Shown here: positions 1-8,113 of the stretch, one piece after another
Layout: each line of letters starts with the position of its first letter
How positions within the stretch are numbered: position 1 is the stretch's first letter
Assembly (NCBI GenBank): GCA_041920215.1
Contig: JAYRSJ010000045.1
Span: 1 to 16,520, forward strand
Direction of reading: 5' to 3'
Length of the DNA: 16,520 nucleotides
Source of the DNA: JAYRSJ01 sp041920215
GTDB lineage: Bacteria > Pseudomonadota > Gammaproteobacteria > Burkholderiales > Burkholderiaceae_C
Made by a program: the position numbers and the translations under genes
The notes under the pieces: model-generated
Database searches by the model: none
Seen by the model: the letters and a program-made list of their open reading frames with translations, nothing else
Told to the model about the DNA's origin: nothing

Positions 1-26
1 TCGAGGCCGATCGTCGTAATCTCCAT
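1..26 (-). CDS. IS110/IS1111-family transposase, N-terminal fragment cut by window edge
   Basis: Only the first eight codons and two bases of the ninth are inside the window. They read Met-Glu-Ile-Thr-Thr-Ile-Gly-Leu and then a GA-starting codon (Asp or Glu). The pattern M-x-I-T-T-[IV]-G-[LI]-D is the usual start of IS110/IS1111 DEDD transposases, where this Asp is the first acidic residue of the RuvC-like catalytic site. A good Shine-Dalgarno sequence (AAGGAG, complement of 35-40) sits 8 bases upstream of the ATG. The call rests on this short N-terminus plus the IS-like end about 320 bases upstream. Extending the sequence to the left would settle it. Confidence 0.68.
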
Positions 27-341
27 GGCGGACGCTCCTTCCGATCGAGTGGTTGCTGACACATCCACTGTGGCACTTCGATGCCGTCTACGGGTGGGGG
101 CGTCCATCCCATTGCTTACGTTCGCCTCGACAAGCTCGACGCCTGAAAGCGGTCGCTCAACGTCGAAGCTGAGCCGCGAGCTGCGGCGTCACGCCGACGC
201 GAGTTGGCTCGAGCGTGTGGCGCCGCGGCGATGCAGATTCCATGTCGGCACGGGACACATGCGATCCCACAACGGATGCCGGATATACGACTGCAGGTGC
301 TTCTCTCAGCCAGCCCCAATCGATCAGGTCTTTGCCCTTGT

Positions 342-353
342 GGGGGAGTCCAT
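342..353 (-). repeat. Putative IS subterminal inverted repeat (one copy)
   Basis: The minus strand reads ATGGACTCCCCC, of the kind found as a 12-bp subterminal repeat in IS1111-type elements. It lies 10 bases from the attC R'' box. The partner copy would be at the other end of the element, outside the window. Confidence 0.5.
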
Positions 354-362
354 ATACGAGTG

Positions 363-369
363 GTTAGGC
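363..369 (-). other. attC R'' box of the third recombination site, interrupted by the IS
   Basis: The minus strand reads GCCTAAC, matching the RYYYAAC consensus, and the stop codon of the upstream cassette gene (TAA, 364-366) lies inside it, which is typical for cassette genes. The next bases, CACTCG, fit the normal attC spacer. The expected L''-type sequence (TTCAAGCCGA-like) is then replaced by the IS end. The other half of this attC should be on the far side of the IS. Confidence 0.65.
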
Positions 370-804
370 GGCCAGGCGTGCATGTCGTGAGTGCCACTCG
401 TTGAGCGCATCGCAGATGCTTCCAAGAGAAGCGTTGTAGTGGTTGCCGATGACCTGGCCACCCCACAGGCTGGAACTCTTTTGTTTCCGACTGACTATGC
501 GGATGCTCCCTACGCCGCGGACTTTTGTGATGGTGAACCGCTCTAGGTCCGCCCAGCGGTACTCGCGTTGTTTGAGAAGCCCCCCGATCTGGAGGCCTTC
601 CGGAGTAAGGCGGACAAAGAATCTATTGGTGACTAGCATCGAAGCAGCCACCACCCCGCATATGGCAAAGAATCCTCCGCCGAGCCATGCCAATAGCGGG
701 CGCTGCGAGACGAGCGGAACTGTGAGCGCCACGAAAAGAATGGAACCAAGCAATGAGAGACCTGCTTTTGTCCGGCTTGGGGTGAAGACCACGAACTCGC
801 TCAT
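364..804 (-). CDS. Cassette-encoded membrane protein with PH-like region (STM3941/YcxB-like)
   Basis: The product is 146 residues, starting MSEFVVFTPSRTK. Two hydrophobic helices (about residues 14-32 and 36-58) are joined by a short turn. A charged, beta-rich C-terminal half follows, containing NRFFVRLTPEGL and YRWADLERF, which resembles the bacterial PH-like domain of STM3941/YcxB-type membrane proteins. That family link is my reading of the pattern, not a search result. The stop codon lies in an attC R'' box, and the gene sits between two attC remnants, so it is a cassette gene. I chose the ATG at 804 because MSEF looks like a natural N-terminus. An in-frame ATG at 828, overlapping the stop of the preceding gene, would add eight residues. 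The Shine-Dalgarno sequence is weak for both. Composition is less GC-rich than in the chromosomal genes to the right. The cellular role is unknown. Confidence 0.7.
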   Translation of the reverse strand: MSEFVVFTPSRTKAGLSLLGSILFVALTVPLVSQRPLLAWLGGGFFAICGVVAASMLVTNRFFVRLTPEGLQIGGLLKQREYRWADLERFTITKVRGVGSIRIVSRKQKSSSLWGGQVIGNHYNASLGSICDALNEWHSRHARLAA

Positions 805-826
805 CGGCTGCAATGAGCGGTTAGGC
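804..826 (-). other. Half attC site (R'' and L''-like part only)
   Basis: The minus strand carries GCCTAAC (820-826), containing the stop of the upstream gene, then a TCATTGCAGCCGA stretch that resembles the R''-spacer-L'' half of a normal attC. The second half (a GGCTT-type L' and a GTTRRRY R' box) is absent, and the next gene begins at once. This looks like a deleted or fused cassette junction. Confidence 0.5.
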
Positions 827-1204
827 ATCACTTGCCACCTGAGCCTTTTGCGCAGAAAACCCAAACGCCTCGTTGCTTGAGGTGACAAAGTCGAATTCGC
901 TGAGCAGTCTCTCAATATTCTCACTTAGCTGAACACCAAATACGAAAAGTGTGGAGTACGGTGGCGTCTGGCTGAATTCATTGTGATGCTGATCGACAGA
1001 ATCCAGATGATTAAACAGCCATCGCTCAGGAGACGTGCCATTCGGAAAAAGCTCGGTTACGGCAAGACCAAGGCGGCGCGCTGAAGCAATGGTCTGCTTA
1101 AGCTCGGGAGTTGATGCGATCCACGTAGGCGTACCAGCCTCTATGAATGCAAGCTCGCTCTCGGTGCACGGAACGAAAACAATGGCGACAGACGCAGTGG
1201 GCAT
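821..1204 (-). CDS. Cassette-encoded hypothetical protein
   Basis: The product is 127 residues starting MPTASVAIVF. I do not recognise the family. It has no clear membrane segment or signal peptide and has a mixed alpha/beta look. The beta-like start VAIVFVPC is followed by a helix around TPELKQTIASARRLG, and the region SPERWLFNHLDSVDQHHNEF is rich in His and acidic residues. The ATG lies 8 bases past the R' box of the 60-bp attC, and the stop is inside the R'' box of the next attC, which is the normal geometry of an integron cassette gene. There is no obvious Shine-Dalgarno sequence, as is frequent for such genes. A longer reading that starts inside the first cassette (1378) would translate through attC and is rejected. 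It would be transcribed from a cassette promoter near attI. Confidence 0.7.
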   Translation of the reverse strand: MPTASVAIVFVPCTESELAFIEAGTPTWIASTPELKQTIASARRLGLAVTELFPNGTSPERWLFNHLDSVDQHHNEFSQTPPYSTLFVFGVQLSENIERLLSEFDFVTSSNEAFGFSAQKAQVASDA

Positions 1205-1212
1205 TTGTGAAT

Positions 1213-1272
1213 GCCTAACGGCCAAGGTAAGCCGCCCGCCGTAGGCGGGTCGGCTTGAACGCCGGGTTAGAC
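1213..1272 (-). other. attC recombination site, complete, 60 bp
   Basis: On the minus strand the site opens with R'' GTCTAAC (1266-1272) and closes with R' GTTAGGC (1213-1219). Between them are a GTTCAAGCCGA-type L'' and a GGCTTACC-type L', with a terminal stem CCCGCC-TAC-GGCGGG. Both boxes fit the RYYYAAC / GTTRRRY consensus. Length and layout match the 60-bp attC of aadA-type cassettes. Cleavage would fall after the G of the R' box (between 1219 and 1218). The orientation places the attI side to the right. Confidence 0.9.
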
Positions 1273-1480
1273 CCGAAAGCCAAAAGGGAGCGCCCGGACT
1301 TGAACAAGGGCGCAGCCCACGAAAAAGCGCTGGGCCACGAAAGCGGCGCAGCGCTGCAAGAAAGATATCTGGTGGCACTTGCTACACAAGCGCTGGAGGC
1401 CAAAAAGGCTTGAAAGGCCTTGGAACAGGGCCGAGCGCTGGAACAAGTGGCTGCGCGCATATAGCGGGTGATGGGACTAA
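1219..1480 (-). other. First integron cassette, no convincing gene
   Basis: The 262-bp unit runs from the attI crossover (TTA, 1480) to the crossover in its attC. In cassette orientation the only long reading runs straight through attC and gives the familiar artefact peptide FKPTRLRRAAYLG, so it is not a gene. On the plus strand a hydrophilic, helix-forming reading covers about 1276-1464 (for example KALGHESGAALQERYL), with one in-frame TGA at 1411-1413 and no good start codon. The cassette may be non-coding, or may carry a decayed gene in reverse orientation. Confidence 0.6.
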
Positions 1481-1536
1481 CGTGTTGTAGGGGGACAGGC
1501 ACTGCGCCCTAACACCGGCACGTGCTGCATAACATC
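1475..1536 (-). other. attI: attI primary recombination site
   Basis: The minus strand compares well, at nearly the same spacing, with attI1 of class 1 integrons as I remember it. A direct-repeat-like GATGTTATGCAGCA (complement of 1523-1536) is followed by a second GGTGTTAGG. The simple site is CCCCCTACAACACGTTAG, against GCCCTAAAACAAAGTTAG in attI1. Crossover would fall between 1481 and 1480 (G^TTA). It sits between the cassettes and the integrase promoter region, as attI must. The exact outer limits are not certain. Confidence 0.8.
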
Positions 1537-1590
1537 GGACAGGTAGGCGCTACTAAGTGCTTGCTGCACGACACTTTCCCCCCTGCTTAT

Positions 1591-1606
1591 CTGTTTGTTT
1601 ATACAG
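1591..1606 (+). promoter_or_regulatory. LexA (SOS) box in the integrase promoter region
   Basis: CTGTTTGTTTATACAG is a perfect CTGT-N8-ACAG LexA site with a good right flank (ACAGTA). Integron integrase promoters are known to be repressed by LexA and induced in the SOS response. The box is 74 bases upstream of the integrase start, and -10-like sequences overlap it on both strands (TATACA on plus, TATAAA on minus). Confidence 0.8.
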
Positions 1607-1679
1607 TATTAAATGTACCCACAAATCCGGCAACTTGTTACATCGACTTCTATGCCCTGACGGAGCTCAGGAGAACCAC

Positions 1680-1800
1680 ATGTTGCCACTACCCGGCGGG
1701 TTAGCGGGCGCGCAAACACCCGCGTCCGATGATCTACCCGCACCTTCTGCTGAAGATCGACGGAGGGGCGGCACTCAGCCCTTTGGATTCGCAGTTCAAC
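1680..1800 (+). pseudogene. intI: Integron integrase remnant, internally deleted and frameshifted
   Basis: An ATG at 1680 has a good Shine-Dalgarno sequence (AGGAG, 1669-1673, 6 bases away), stands downstream of the LexA box and divergent from the cassettes, exactly where intI starts. Its frame (MLPLPGGLAGAQ...) carries none of the N-terminal integrase features. From 1729, in another frame, the reading MIYPHLLLKIDGGAALSPLD matches the C-terminal end of IntI proteins (typically MIYTHVLK.GGGGVRSPLD), including the nucleophilic Tyr. About 300 codons holding the R-K-H-R-H catalytic residues and the attC-binding helix are missing. This is therefore a deletion relic. Where the N-terminal piece ends is not clear, and how much of it is authentic intI is uncertain. 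Confidence 0.72.
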
Positions 1801-1833
1801 AGCAGGTGCCGCAAAGCGGCTGCTGGTGAACTG
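1792..1833. repeat. 42-nt imperfect inverted repeat after the intI remnant
   Basis: CAGTTCA pairs with TGAACTG, then CAGC with GCTG and GCCGC with GCGGC around an AAA loop. There is one A/G mismatch and a small bulge. No T run follows, so it is not an ordinary terminator. One arm contains GTTCAAC, which fits an R'' box, but the other arm lacks a GTTRRRY match. Confidence 0.5.
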
Positions 1834-1901
1834 GCCCCCGAGCCTCACCGACCGCGAATCCTCCCCGAGTCCGCACCACACCACGCCGCGACAATCCCCC
1901 C

Positions 1902-2609
1902 ATGTCCTGGCTCCCCACCCTCCACCTGCTGCTGGCCCTGGCCGCCCTGAGCCTTGCGCTGCTGCTGCGCCCCTGGCGGGCCTTGCCGGCCGGCGGGCCG
2001 CCGTGGCCCTGGCTGGCCTGGTGCATCGCGGTGCTGCCGCTGCTGTGGAGCGCCGACCGGCTGGTGATGGCGCAGGCCGGGCCCGCCAGCGCGCTGGGCG
2101 CGGCGCTGCAGCCGCTGTCGGGCGCCTGCCTGCTGCTGCTGATGGCGGGCTGGCCGCTGGCGGTGCTGGGGCTCTTGCCGGCCAGCCTCATCACGGCCTG
2201 GCTGGGCGATCTGTCCTGGGCCGAGGCGCTGCAGCGCGGCGTGTGGCTGGGCCTGCTGCCGGCCACGCTGGCACTGGGGCTGGGCGCCGCGGTGCGGCGC
2301 TGGCTGCCCCGTCATCTGATGGTCTATATCCTCGGCCGGGGCTTCGTCGCCACGCTGCTGGCCGGCAGCCTCAGCGGCGCCGCGGCGCTGCTGGCCCTGC
2401 CGCCGGGTGGCGGCGGTGCCGACGCGGGCGCAGGGGCCGCAGCGGCGGCGGGCCTGGCCGCCGCGCTCGACGCTGGCGATCTGATGCTGGCGCGCTGGCT
2501 CAGCGCCTGGGCCGATGCCATCATCACCGGCATGCTAACGGCCATCTTTGTTGCCTTCAGGCCGCAGTGGCTGGCCACCTATTCCGACCGGCTCTACCTG
2601 CCCCGCTAA
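1902..2609 (+). CDS. CbiM-like integral membrane protein (energy-coupling factor permease type)
   Basis: The product is 235 residues and strongly hydrophobic, with about six to seven membrane segments (for example residues 5-22, 36-51, 62-80 and 85-105). The C-terminus, DAIITGMLTAIFVAFRPQWLATYSDRLYL, matches the ending of the CbiM-like membrane proteins of proteobacteria (pattern GM....V.[YF]RP.W..T..D..YL). These are annotated as energy-coupling factor ABC permeases but usually stand alone, without ATPase genes, as here. The true CbiM N-terminal metal-binding start (MHI...) is absent, so a cobalt transport role is not shown. The ATG at 1902 lacks a clear Shine-Dalgarno sequence. This is the first high-GC chromosomal gene right of the integron remains. 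Confidence 0.7.
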   Translation: MSWLPTLHLLLALAALSLALLLRPWRALPAGGPPWPWLAWCIAVLPLLWSADRLVMAQAGPASALGAALQPLSGACLLLLMAGWPLAVLGLLPASLITAWLGDLSWAEALQRGVWLGLLPATLALGLGAAVRRWLPRHLMVYILGRGFVATLLAGSLSGAAALLALPPGGGGADAGAGAAAAAGLAAALDAGDLMLARWLSAWADAIITGMLTAIFVAFRPQWLATYSDRLYLPR

Positions 2610-2686
2610 TATCGGCAGCCAGCGCGAGCCGTTCCCGCGGGACCGCCGCGGCCGCATGGCAAGAAGCATCAGGGGAGCCAGCAGCG

Positions 2687-3118
2687 ATGGCCGAGAACAA
2701 GACCCGGGTCAGCGAGGCCAGTGTGGAGGCCTATCTCGCCGCGCGCGGCAACGAGGCGCAGCGCGCCGACTGTGCGCGTCTGATGGACCTGCTGCAGCGG
2801 CTCACCGGCCAGCCACCGAGGCTGTGGGGCCCGAGCATCGTCGGCTACGGCCGCTATCGCTATGTCTACGAGAGCGGCCGCAGCGGCGAGATGTGCCTGG
2901 TGGGCTTCGCGATACGCGGGCGCGAGCTGGTGCTTTATCTGGAGACCGAGGGGCCGACGCAGCAGGCCCTGCTGGCCGCGCTGGGCCCGCACAAGCTGGG
3001 CAAGGCCTGCCTGTACTTCAAGCGGCTGGCCGACCTCGATGCGGCGCGGCTCGAGCAGCTGATCGCGGGCTCGGTGGCGGCGCTGCGGCTGCGTTACCCG
3101 GAGGCGCCGAGCCCATGA
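2687..3118 (+). CDS. DUF1801 domain protein
   Basis: The product is 143 residues starting MAENKTRVSEASVEAYLAAR. It shows the usual DUF1801 layout: an N-terminal SVEAYL helix, a QRADCARLMDLLQRLTG helix, the core PRLWGPSIVGYGRYRYVYESGRSGEMCLVGF, and a C-terminal KACLYFKRLADLDAARLEQL. The length is normal for the family, whose function is not established; the fold is YdhG-like. The start has a strong Shine-Dalgarno sequence (AGGGGAG, 2671-2677). The TGA stop overlaps the start of the next gene as ATGA, implying translational coupling. Confidence 0.85.
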   Translation: MAENKTRVSEASVEAYLAARGNEAQRADCARLMDLLQRLTGQPPRLWGPSIVGYGRYRYVYESGRSGEMCLVGFAIRGRELVLYLETEGPTQQALLAALGPHKLGKACLYFKRLADLDAARLEQLIAGSVAALRLRYPEAPSP

Positions 3119-3651
3119 AAGCAGGAACAAACCCCAGGACCACCACCACGCCGCCGGCGATGAAGGCTCTGGCCGACCCCCCCGCCGGCATCAGCCTGAG
3201 CGCCTACGACGAGCCGCCGGAGGCCCTGCTGCTGGCCGTCGATACCGGGCTGGAGCAGCACAACCATGCCCATGCGCCGCTGGCGGACGTGCGGCCGCTG
3301 GCCACCTTTGCCAGCGCGGCCGCGGGCCAGCCGCTGCTGGGCGGCGCCAGCGGCCGGACCTGGGGCCGCTGCTGCGAGCTGCTGCAGCTGTGGGTCAGCG
3401 CCGAGCAGCGCGGCCAGGGCCTGGGCTCGGCCCTGCTGCAGGCCTTCGAGGCGCAGGCGCGCGGCCGCGGCTGCAGCATCTTCTACCTCACCACGCTGAG
3501 CTACCAGGCCCCGGCCTTCTACCGCCGCCATGGCTATGCGGTGCTGGCCGAGATCGCGGGCTACCCGCAGGGCATCGTCAAATACCTGATGGTGAAGAAG
3601 GACGGGGAAAGAGAAGGAGATGAGGCGGCGGGGGCGGGCGGCGCAGGCTAG
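3115..3651 (+). CDS. GNAT-family N-acetyltransferase
   Basis: The product is 178 residues. The acetyl-CoA binding motif A is clear: LQLWVSAEQRGQGLGSALL with R99-G-Q-G-L-G104. It is followed by the helix LQAFEAQARGRGC, the strand IFYLTTLSYQAPAFYRRHGY (typical motif B with the FY..GY ending), and a short C-terminal strand. The substrate is not evident. The start overlaps the DUF1801 stop (ATGA). An alternative ATG at 3160 would remove an unusual N-terminal tail (KAGTNPRTTTTPPA) with no domain content, so the real start could be there. The C-terminal GEREGDEAAGAGGAG is low-complexity. The gene ends convergently with the next one, only 4 bases away. Confidence 0.85.
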   Translation: MKAGTNPRTTTTPPAMKALADPPAGISLSAYDEPPEALLLAVDTGLEQHNHAHAPLADVRPLATFASAAAGQPLLGGASGRTWGRCCELLQLWVSAEQRGQGLGSALLQAFEAQARGRGCSIFYLTTLSYQAPAFYRRHGYAVLAEIAGYPQGIVKYLMVKKDGEREGDEAAGAGGAG

Positions 3652-3655
3652 CGAG

Positions 3656-4435
3656 CTAGCGCAGATCGCTGGCGCGCGGCTTGATGCCGTAGGCCTTGAA
3701 CAGGCGCTCCACGCTGCCGTCGCGCAGCATCTCGCGGTGCAGGCTCTGCAGCAGCTGGCGCTCGGCCTCGTCGACGCCGCTGCCGCTGGCCAGCCAGACA
3801 TCGCCCGACTCCACCGTCATGCCCACCTGGAAGCGCGCCGCATCGCGGCCGCTGCTGCGCACCTTGTCCATATTGATCAGCTCGCCACCGTAGAGCGCGT
3901 CCGCATGGCCGCGCTCCAGCAGGCGCAGCATGTCCTCCACGCTGCTGGCCTGCAGGATCAGCGTGTCGTCGAAGCCGCGCCGCTGCAGCTGGGCCAGATT
4001 GGGCGAGCCGCGCAGCAGCGTGATGCGCAGCCGGCGCGCCTGCTCCAGGCTTTCCAGCGGCGCCTCGCCGGCCCGGTTGATGAGGACGAAATGCTGGACA
4101 TAGAGCTTGACCAGCCACTGGAAGCGCGGCTCGCGCTCGGGCGTGCGGGTCAGCGGCAGGATCGCGATGCGCGGCTGGCTGCTGGCCATCTGCAGGGCCC
4201 GGGCCCAGGGGTAGAACTCGGTCTTGGCCGGCTGGCCGGCGCGCTGCAGCAGCTGCTCGGCCAGCTCGGCCAGCACGCCTGGCTGCTCGGGCCGGCCCTC
4301 GATCGCGAAGGGCGGCAGATCGCCGCTGACCAGGCGCAGCGGCGCCAGCGCGGCCGCCCGGGCCGGGCGGCCCAGGGTCGGCAGCAGGGTGGTGCTGGCG
4401 GCAGCCAGCAGTTGACGGCGTCTTGCGCAATGCAT
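3656..4435 (-). CDS. Periplasmic family-3 solute-binding protein (orphan)
   Basis: The product is 259 residues. An N-terminal export signal (MHCARRRQLLAAASTTLLPTL, cleavage probably near ARAAA, about residue 28) contains an RRR run that could fit Tat, but Sec is also possible. The mature part reads like SBP_bac_3: LRLVSGDLPPFAI, then the PWARALQMA motif common in this proteobacterial subgroup, a LINRAGEAPLESLEQARRLRI lobe crossover, the SSVEDMLRLLERGHADALYGGE region, and the C-terminal helix REMLRDGSVERLFKAYGI. No permease or ATPase genes are adjacent, so it is probably a stand-alone binding or sensing protein with unknown ligand. It is divergent from the ATPase gene with a 64-bp gap. Confidence 0.85.
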   Translation of the reverse strand: MHCARRRQLLAAASTTLLPTLGRPARAAALAPLRLVSGDLPPFAIEGRPEQPGVLAELAEQLLQRAGQPAKTEFYPWARALQMASSQPRIAILPLTRTPEREPRFQWLVKLYVQHFVLINRAGEAPLESLEQARRLRITLLRGSPNLAQLQRRGFDDTLILQASSVEDMLRLLERGHADALYGGELINMDKVRSSGRDAARFQVGMTVESGDVWLASGSGVDEAERQLLQSLHREMLRDGSVERLFKAYGIKPRASDLR

Positions 4436-4499
4436 CGTCGCCCATGGTCGCACGCCTGCTGCGCGGCCGACAAGCGCGGCCGCCCATAATCGACCGGCC

Positions 4500-7109
<2,610 letters not shown>

Positions 7110-7110
7110 T

Positions 7111-7141
7111 GCGCTGCCCGAGCGGGCGCCCCGCTCAGCGC
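7111..7141. terminator. Hairpin between convergent genes, possible bidirectional terminator
   Basis: GAGCGG (7120-7125) pairs with CCGCTC (7131-7136) around a GCGCC loop, with an outer GCGCT/AGCGC pairing. It starts 2 bases after the ATPase stop and overlaps the end of the convergent EamA gene. No T run is present, so the terminator role is inferred from position only. Confidence 0.4.
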
Positions 7142-8052
7142 TGCGGCGGCGCCACCGCGAACTGGGCCCAGGCCACGCCCCCCAGGGTCAGTGCGGCGCC
7201 GGCCAGCTTGATGCCGGTGAAGCTCTCGCCGGTGCTGGCCCAGGCGGCCAGGCCGGCGATCGGCGGCATCAGATAGATCAGCGGCGCGGTGCGGGCCACG
7301 CCGCGCGCCGCATTGACCCAGCCCCAGGCCAGCCAGCTGAAGAAGCCGATGCCGGCGATCGCCCAGACCGCGCCCAGCCACAGGCCGGGCGGCACCGCGG
7401 CCCAGTCCACCCGCAGCGCCGCGGGCAGGGTGTAGAGCAGCACCGGCGGCGTCGCCATCAGGCTGGCATAGCTCATCACCAGCACCGGACCGTGGCGCTC
7501 GATCAGCGGCTTGGCCGCCACCGTGTAGTAGGAGAACAGCGCGGCGGCCAGCAGCAGCACCAGATCGCCGCCGCTGGCCCGCCAGTCGGCCGCCAGCAGC
7601 TTGTCCGACATGAAGAGCAGGGCGCCGCCCAGGGCCAGCGCAATGCCCAGCAGCTGGGCGCGGCGCAGCCGCTCCAGGCCGAAGGCACGCAGGATCAGCA
7701 GCGTGAAGACCGGGCCGCAGGCCAGCAGCACCGAGCTGGAGAAGGCGGTGGACCAGTGCACCCCGTAGCCGGCCAGCACCAGGTGCAGGCCCTGGCCCAG
7801 CAGGCCCAGGCGGGCCAGGGCCCAGAGCTCGGCGCGCGGCAGGCGCGGCCAGGCCAGGCCGTAGCGCTGCAGCAGCAGGGCCAGCACCATCAGCGGCATG
7901 CCCAGAAAGCGCAGGAACAGAAAGCCCTCGGGCGTCATCGCGCCCAGCAGGGCCTTCTGCAGCGGGAAGTTCAGGCCCCAGGCCAGGATCACGGCCAGAC
8001 CGGCCCACAGGGCCAGGGTCTGGGAGGGGCGGGCAGCGGCGGCGTCAGGCAT
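7135..8052 (-). CDS. EamA/DMT-superfamily transporter
   Basis: The product is 305 residues with about ten membrane helices and two EamA repeats. The first repeat starts ALWAGLAVILAWGLNFPLQKALLG and the second starts GGDLVLLLAAALFSYYTVAAKPLIERHG. Typical features are FLFLRFLGMPLMVLAL after helix 1, the TAFSSSVLLACGPVFTLLILRAFGLERL segment, and the C-terminal PLIYLMPPIAGLAAWASTGESFTGIKLAGAALTLGGV. The substrate cannot be predicted; the family includes amino-acid and metabolite exporters. The ATG at 8052 leaves a short N-terminal tail (MPDAAAARPSQ). It ends convergently with the ATPase. The gene upstream of it on the same strand is the DUF4397 lipoprotein, 61 bp away. Confidence 0.92.
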   Translation of the reverse strand: MPDAAAARPSQTLALWAGLAVILAWGLNFPLQKALLGAMTPEGFLFLRFLGMPLMVLALLLQRYGLAWPRLPRAELWALARLGLLGQGLHLVLAGYGVHWSTAFSSSVLLACGPVFTLLILRAFGLERLRRAQLLGIALALGGALLFMSDKLLAADWRASGGDLVLLLAAALFSYYTVAAKPLIERHGPVLVMSYASLMATPPVLLYTLPAALRVDWAAVPPGLWLGAVWAIAGIGFFSWLAWGWVNAARGVARTAPLIYLMPPIAGLAAWASTGESFTGIKLAGAALTLGGVAWAQFAVAPPQR

Positions 8053-8056
8053 GATG

Positions 8057-8078
8057 GCCGCATCTTGCCCGATGCGGC
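8057..8078. repeat. Perfect 8-bp stem hairpin between lipoprotein and EamA genes
   Basis: GCCGCATC (8057-8064) and GATGCGGC (8071-8078) pair around a 6-base loop. It lies immediately upstream of the EamA start codon and downstream of the lipoprotein stop. There is no T run. It could attenuate read-through or shape the 5' leader. Confidence 0.5.
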
Positions 8079-8113
8079 GCCGGCCCCGCGGCGAGCGCCG
8101 CCCGCGCGTTCGC

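Larger units (their letters stand above)
1..357 (-). mobile_element. IS110/IS1111-family insertion sequence, one end and leader (partial)
   Basis: This is one end of an insertion sequence that continues beyond the left edge of the window. Reading the minus strand, the attC R'' box GCCTAAC (363-369) is followed after a few bases by ATGGACTCCCCC (342-353). That resembles the subterminal inverted repeat of IS1111-type elements as I recall it. A roughly 315-base non-coding leader follows, then a transposase start at position 26. Elements of the IS1111-attC subgroup are known to insert specifically into integron attC sites, which fits this position exactly. The outer boundary (about 354-358) is estimated, because the other end lies outside the window and no target duplication is expected for this family. 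The leader is GC-rich and structured, and may encode the guide (bridge/seeker) RNA in some members. Confidence 0.72.

Noticed and set aside
163..233. Inverted-repeat-rich stretch with GCTCAAC, considered as another attC
   Set aside because: The partner box does not fit GTTRRRY at the other end (GTTGGCT lacks a final fit in sequence and pairing), and the stem is irregular. It lies in the IS leader and is better explained as IS leader structure.
25..390. Plus-strand 121-codon frame in the IS leader
   Set aside because: There is no Shine-Dalgarno sequence and no recognisable protein features, and it lies antisense to the IS leader and transposase start.
1215..1502. Minus-strand frame across attI, cassette 1 and attC (ending FKPTRLRRAAYLG)
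   Set aside because: It translates through recombination sites and gives a peptide known as a common artefact of attC sequences.
1792..1833. Hairpin considered as a short attC
   Set aside because: At 42 bases it is shorter than usual attC sites, and the second arm reads GTGAACT, which breaks the GTTRRRY rule.
3647..3660. GCTAGCGAGCTAGC inverted repeat between convergent genes, considered as a terminator
   Set aside because: The loop would be only two bases and there is no T run; a terminator role is not supported.
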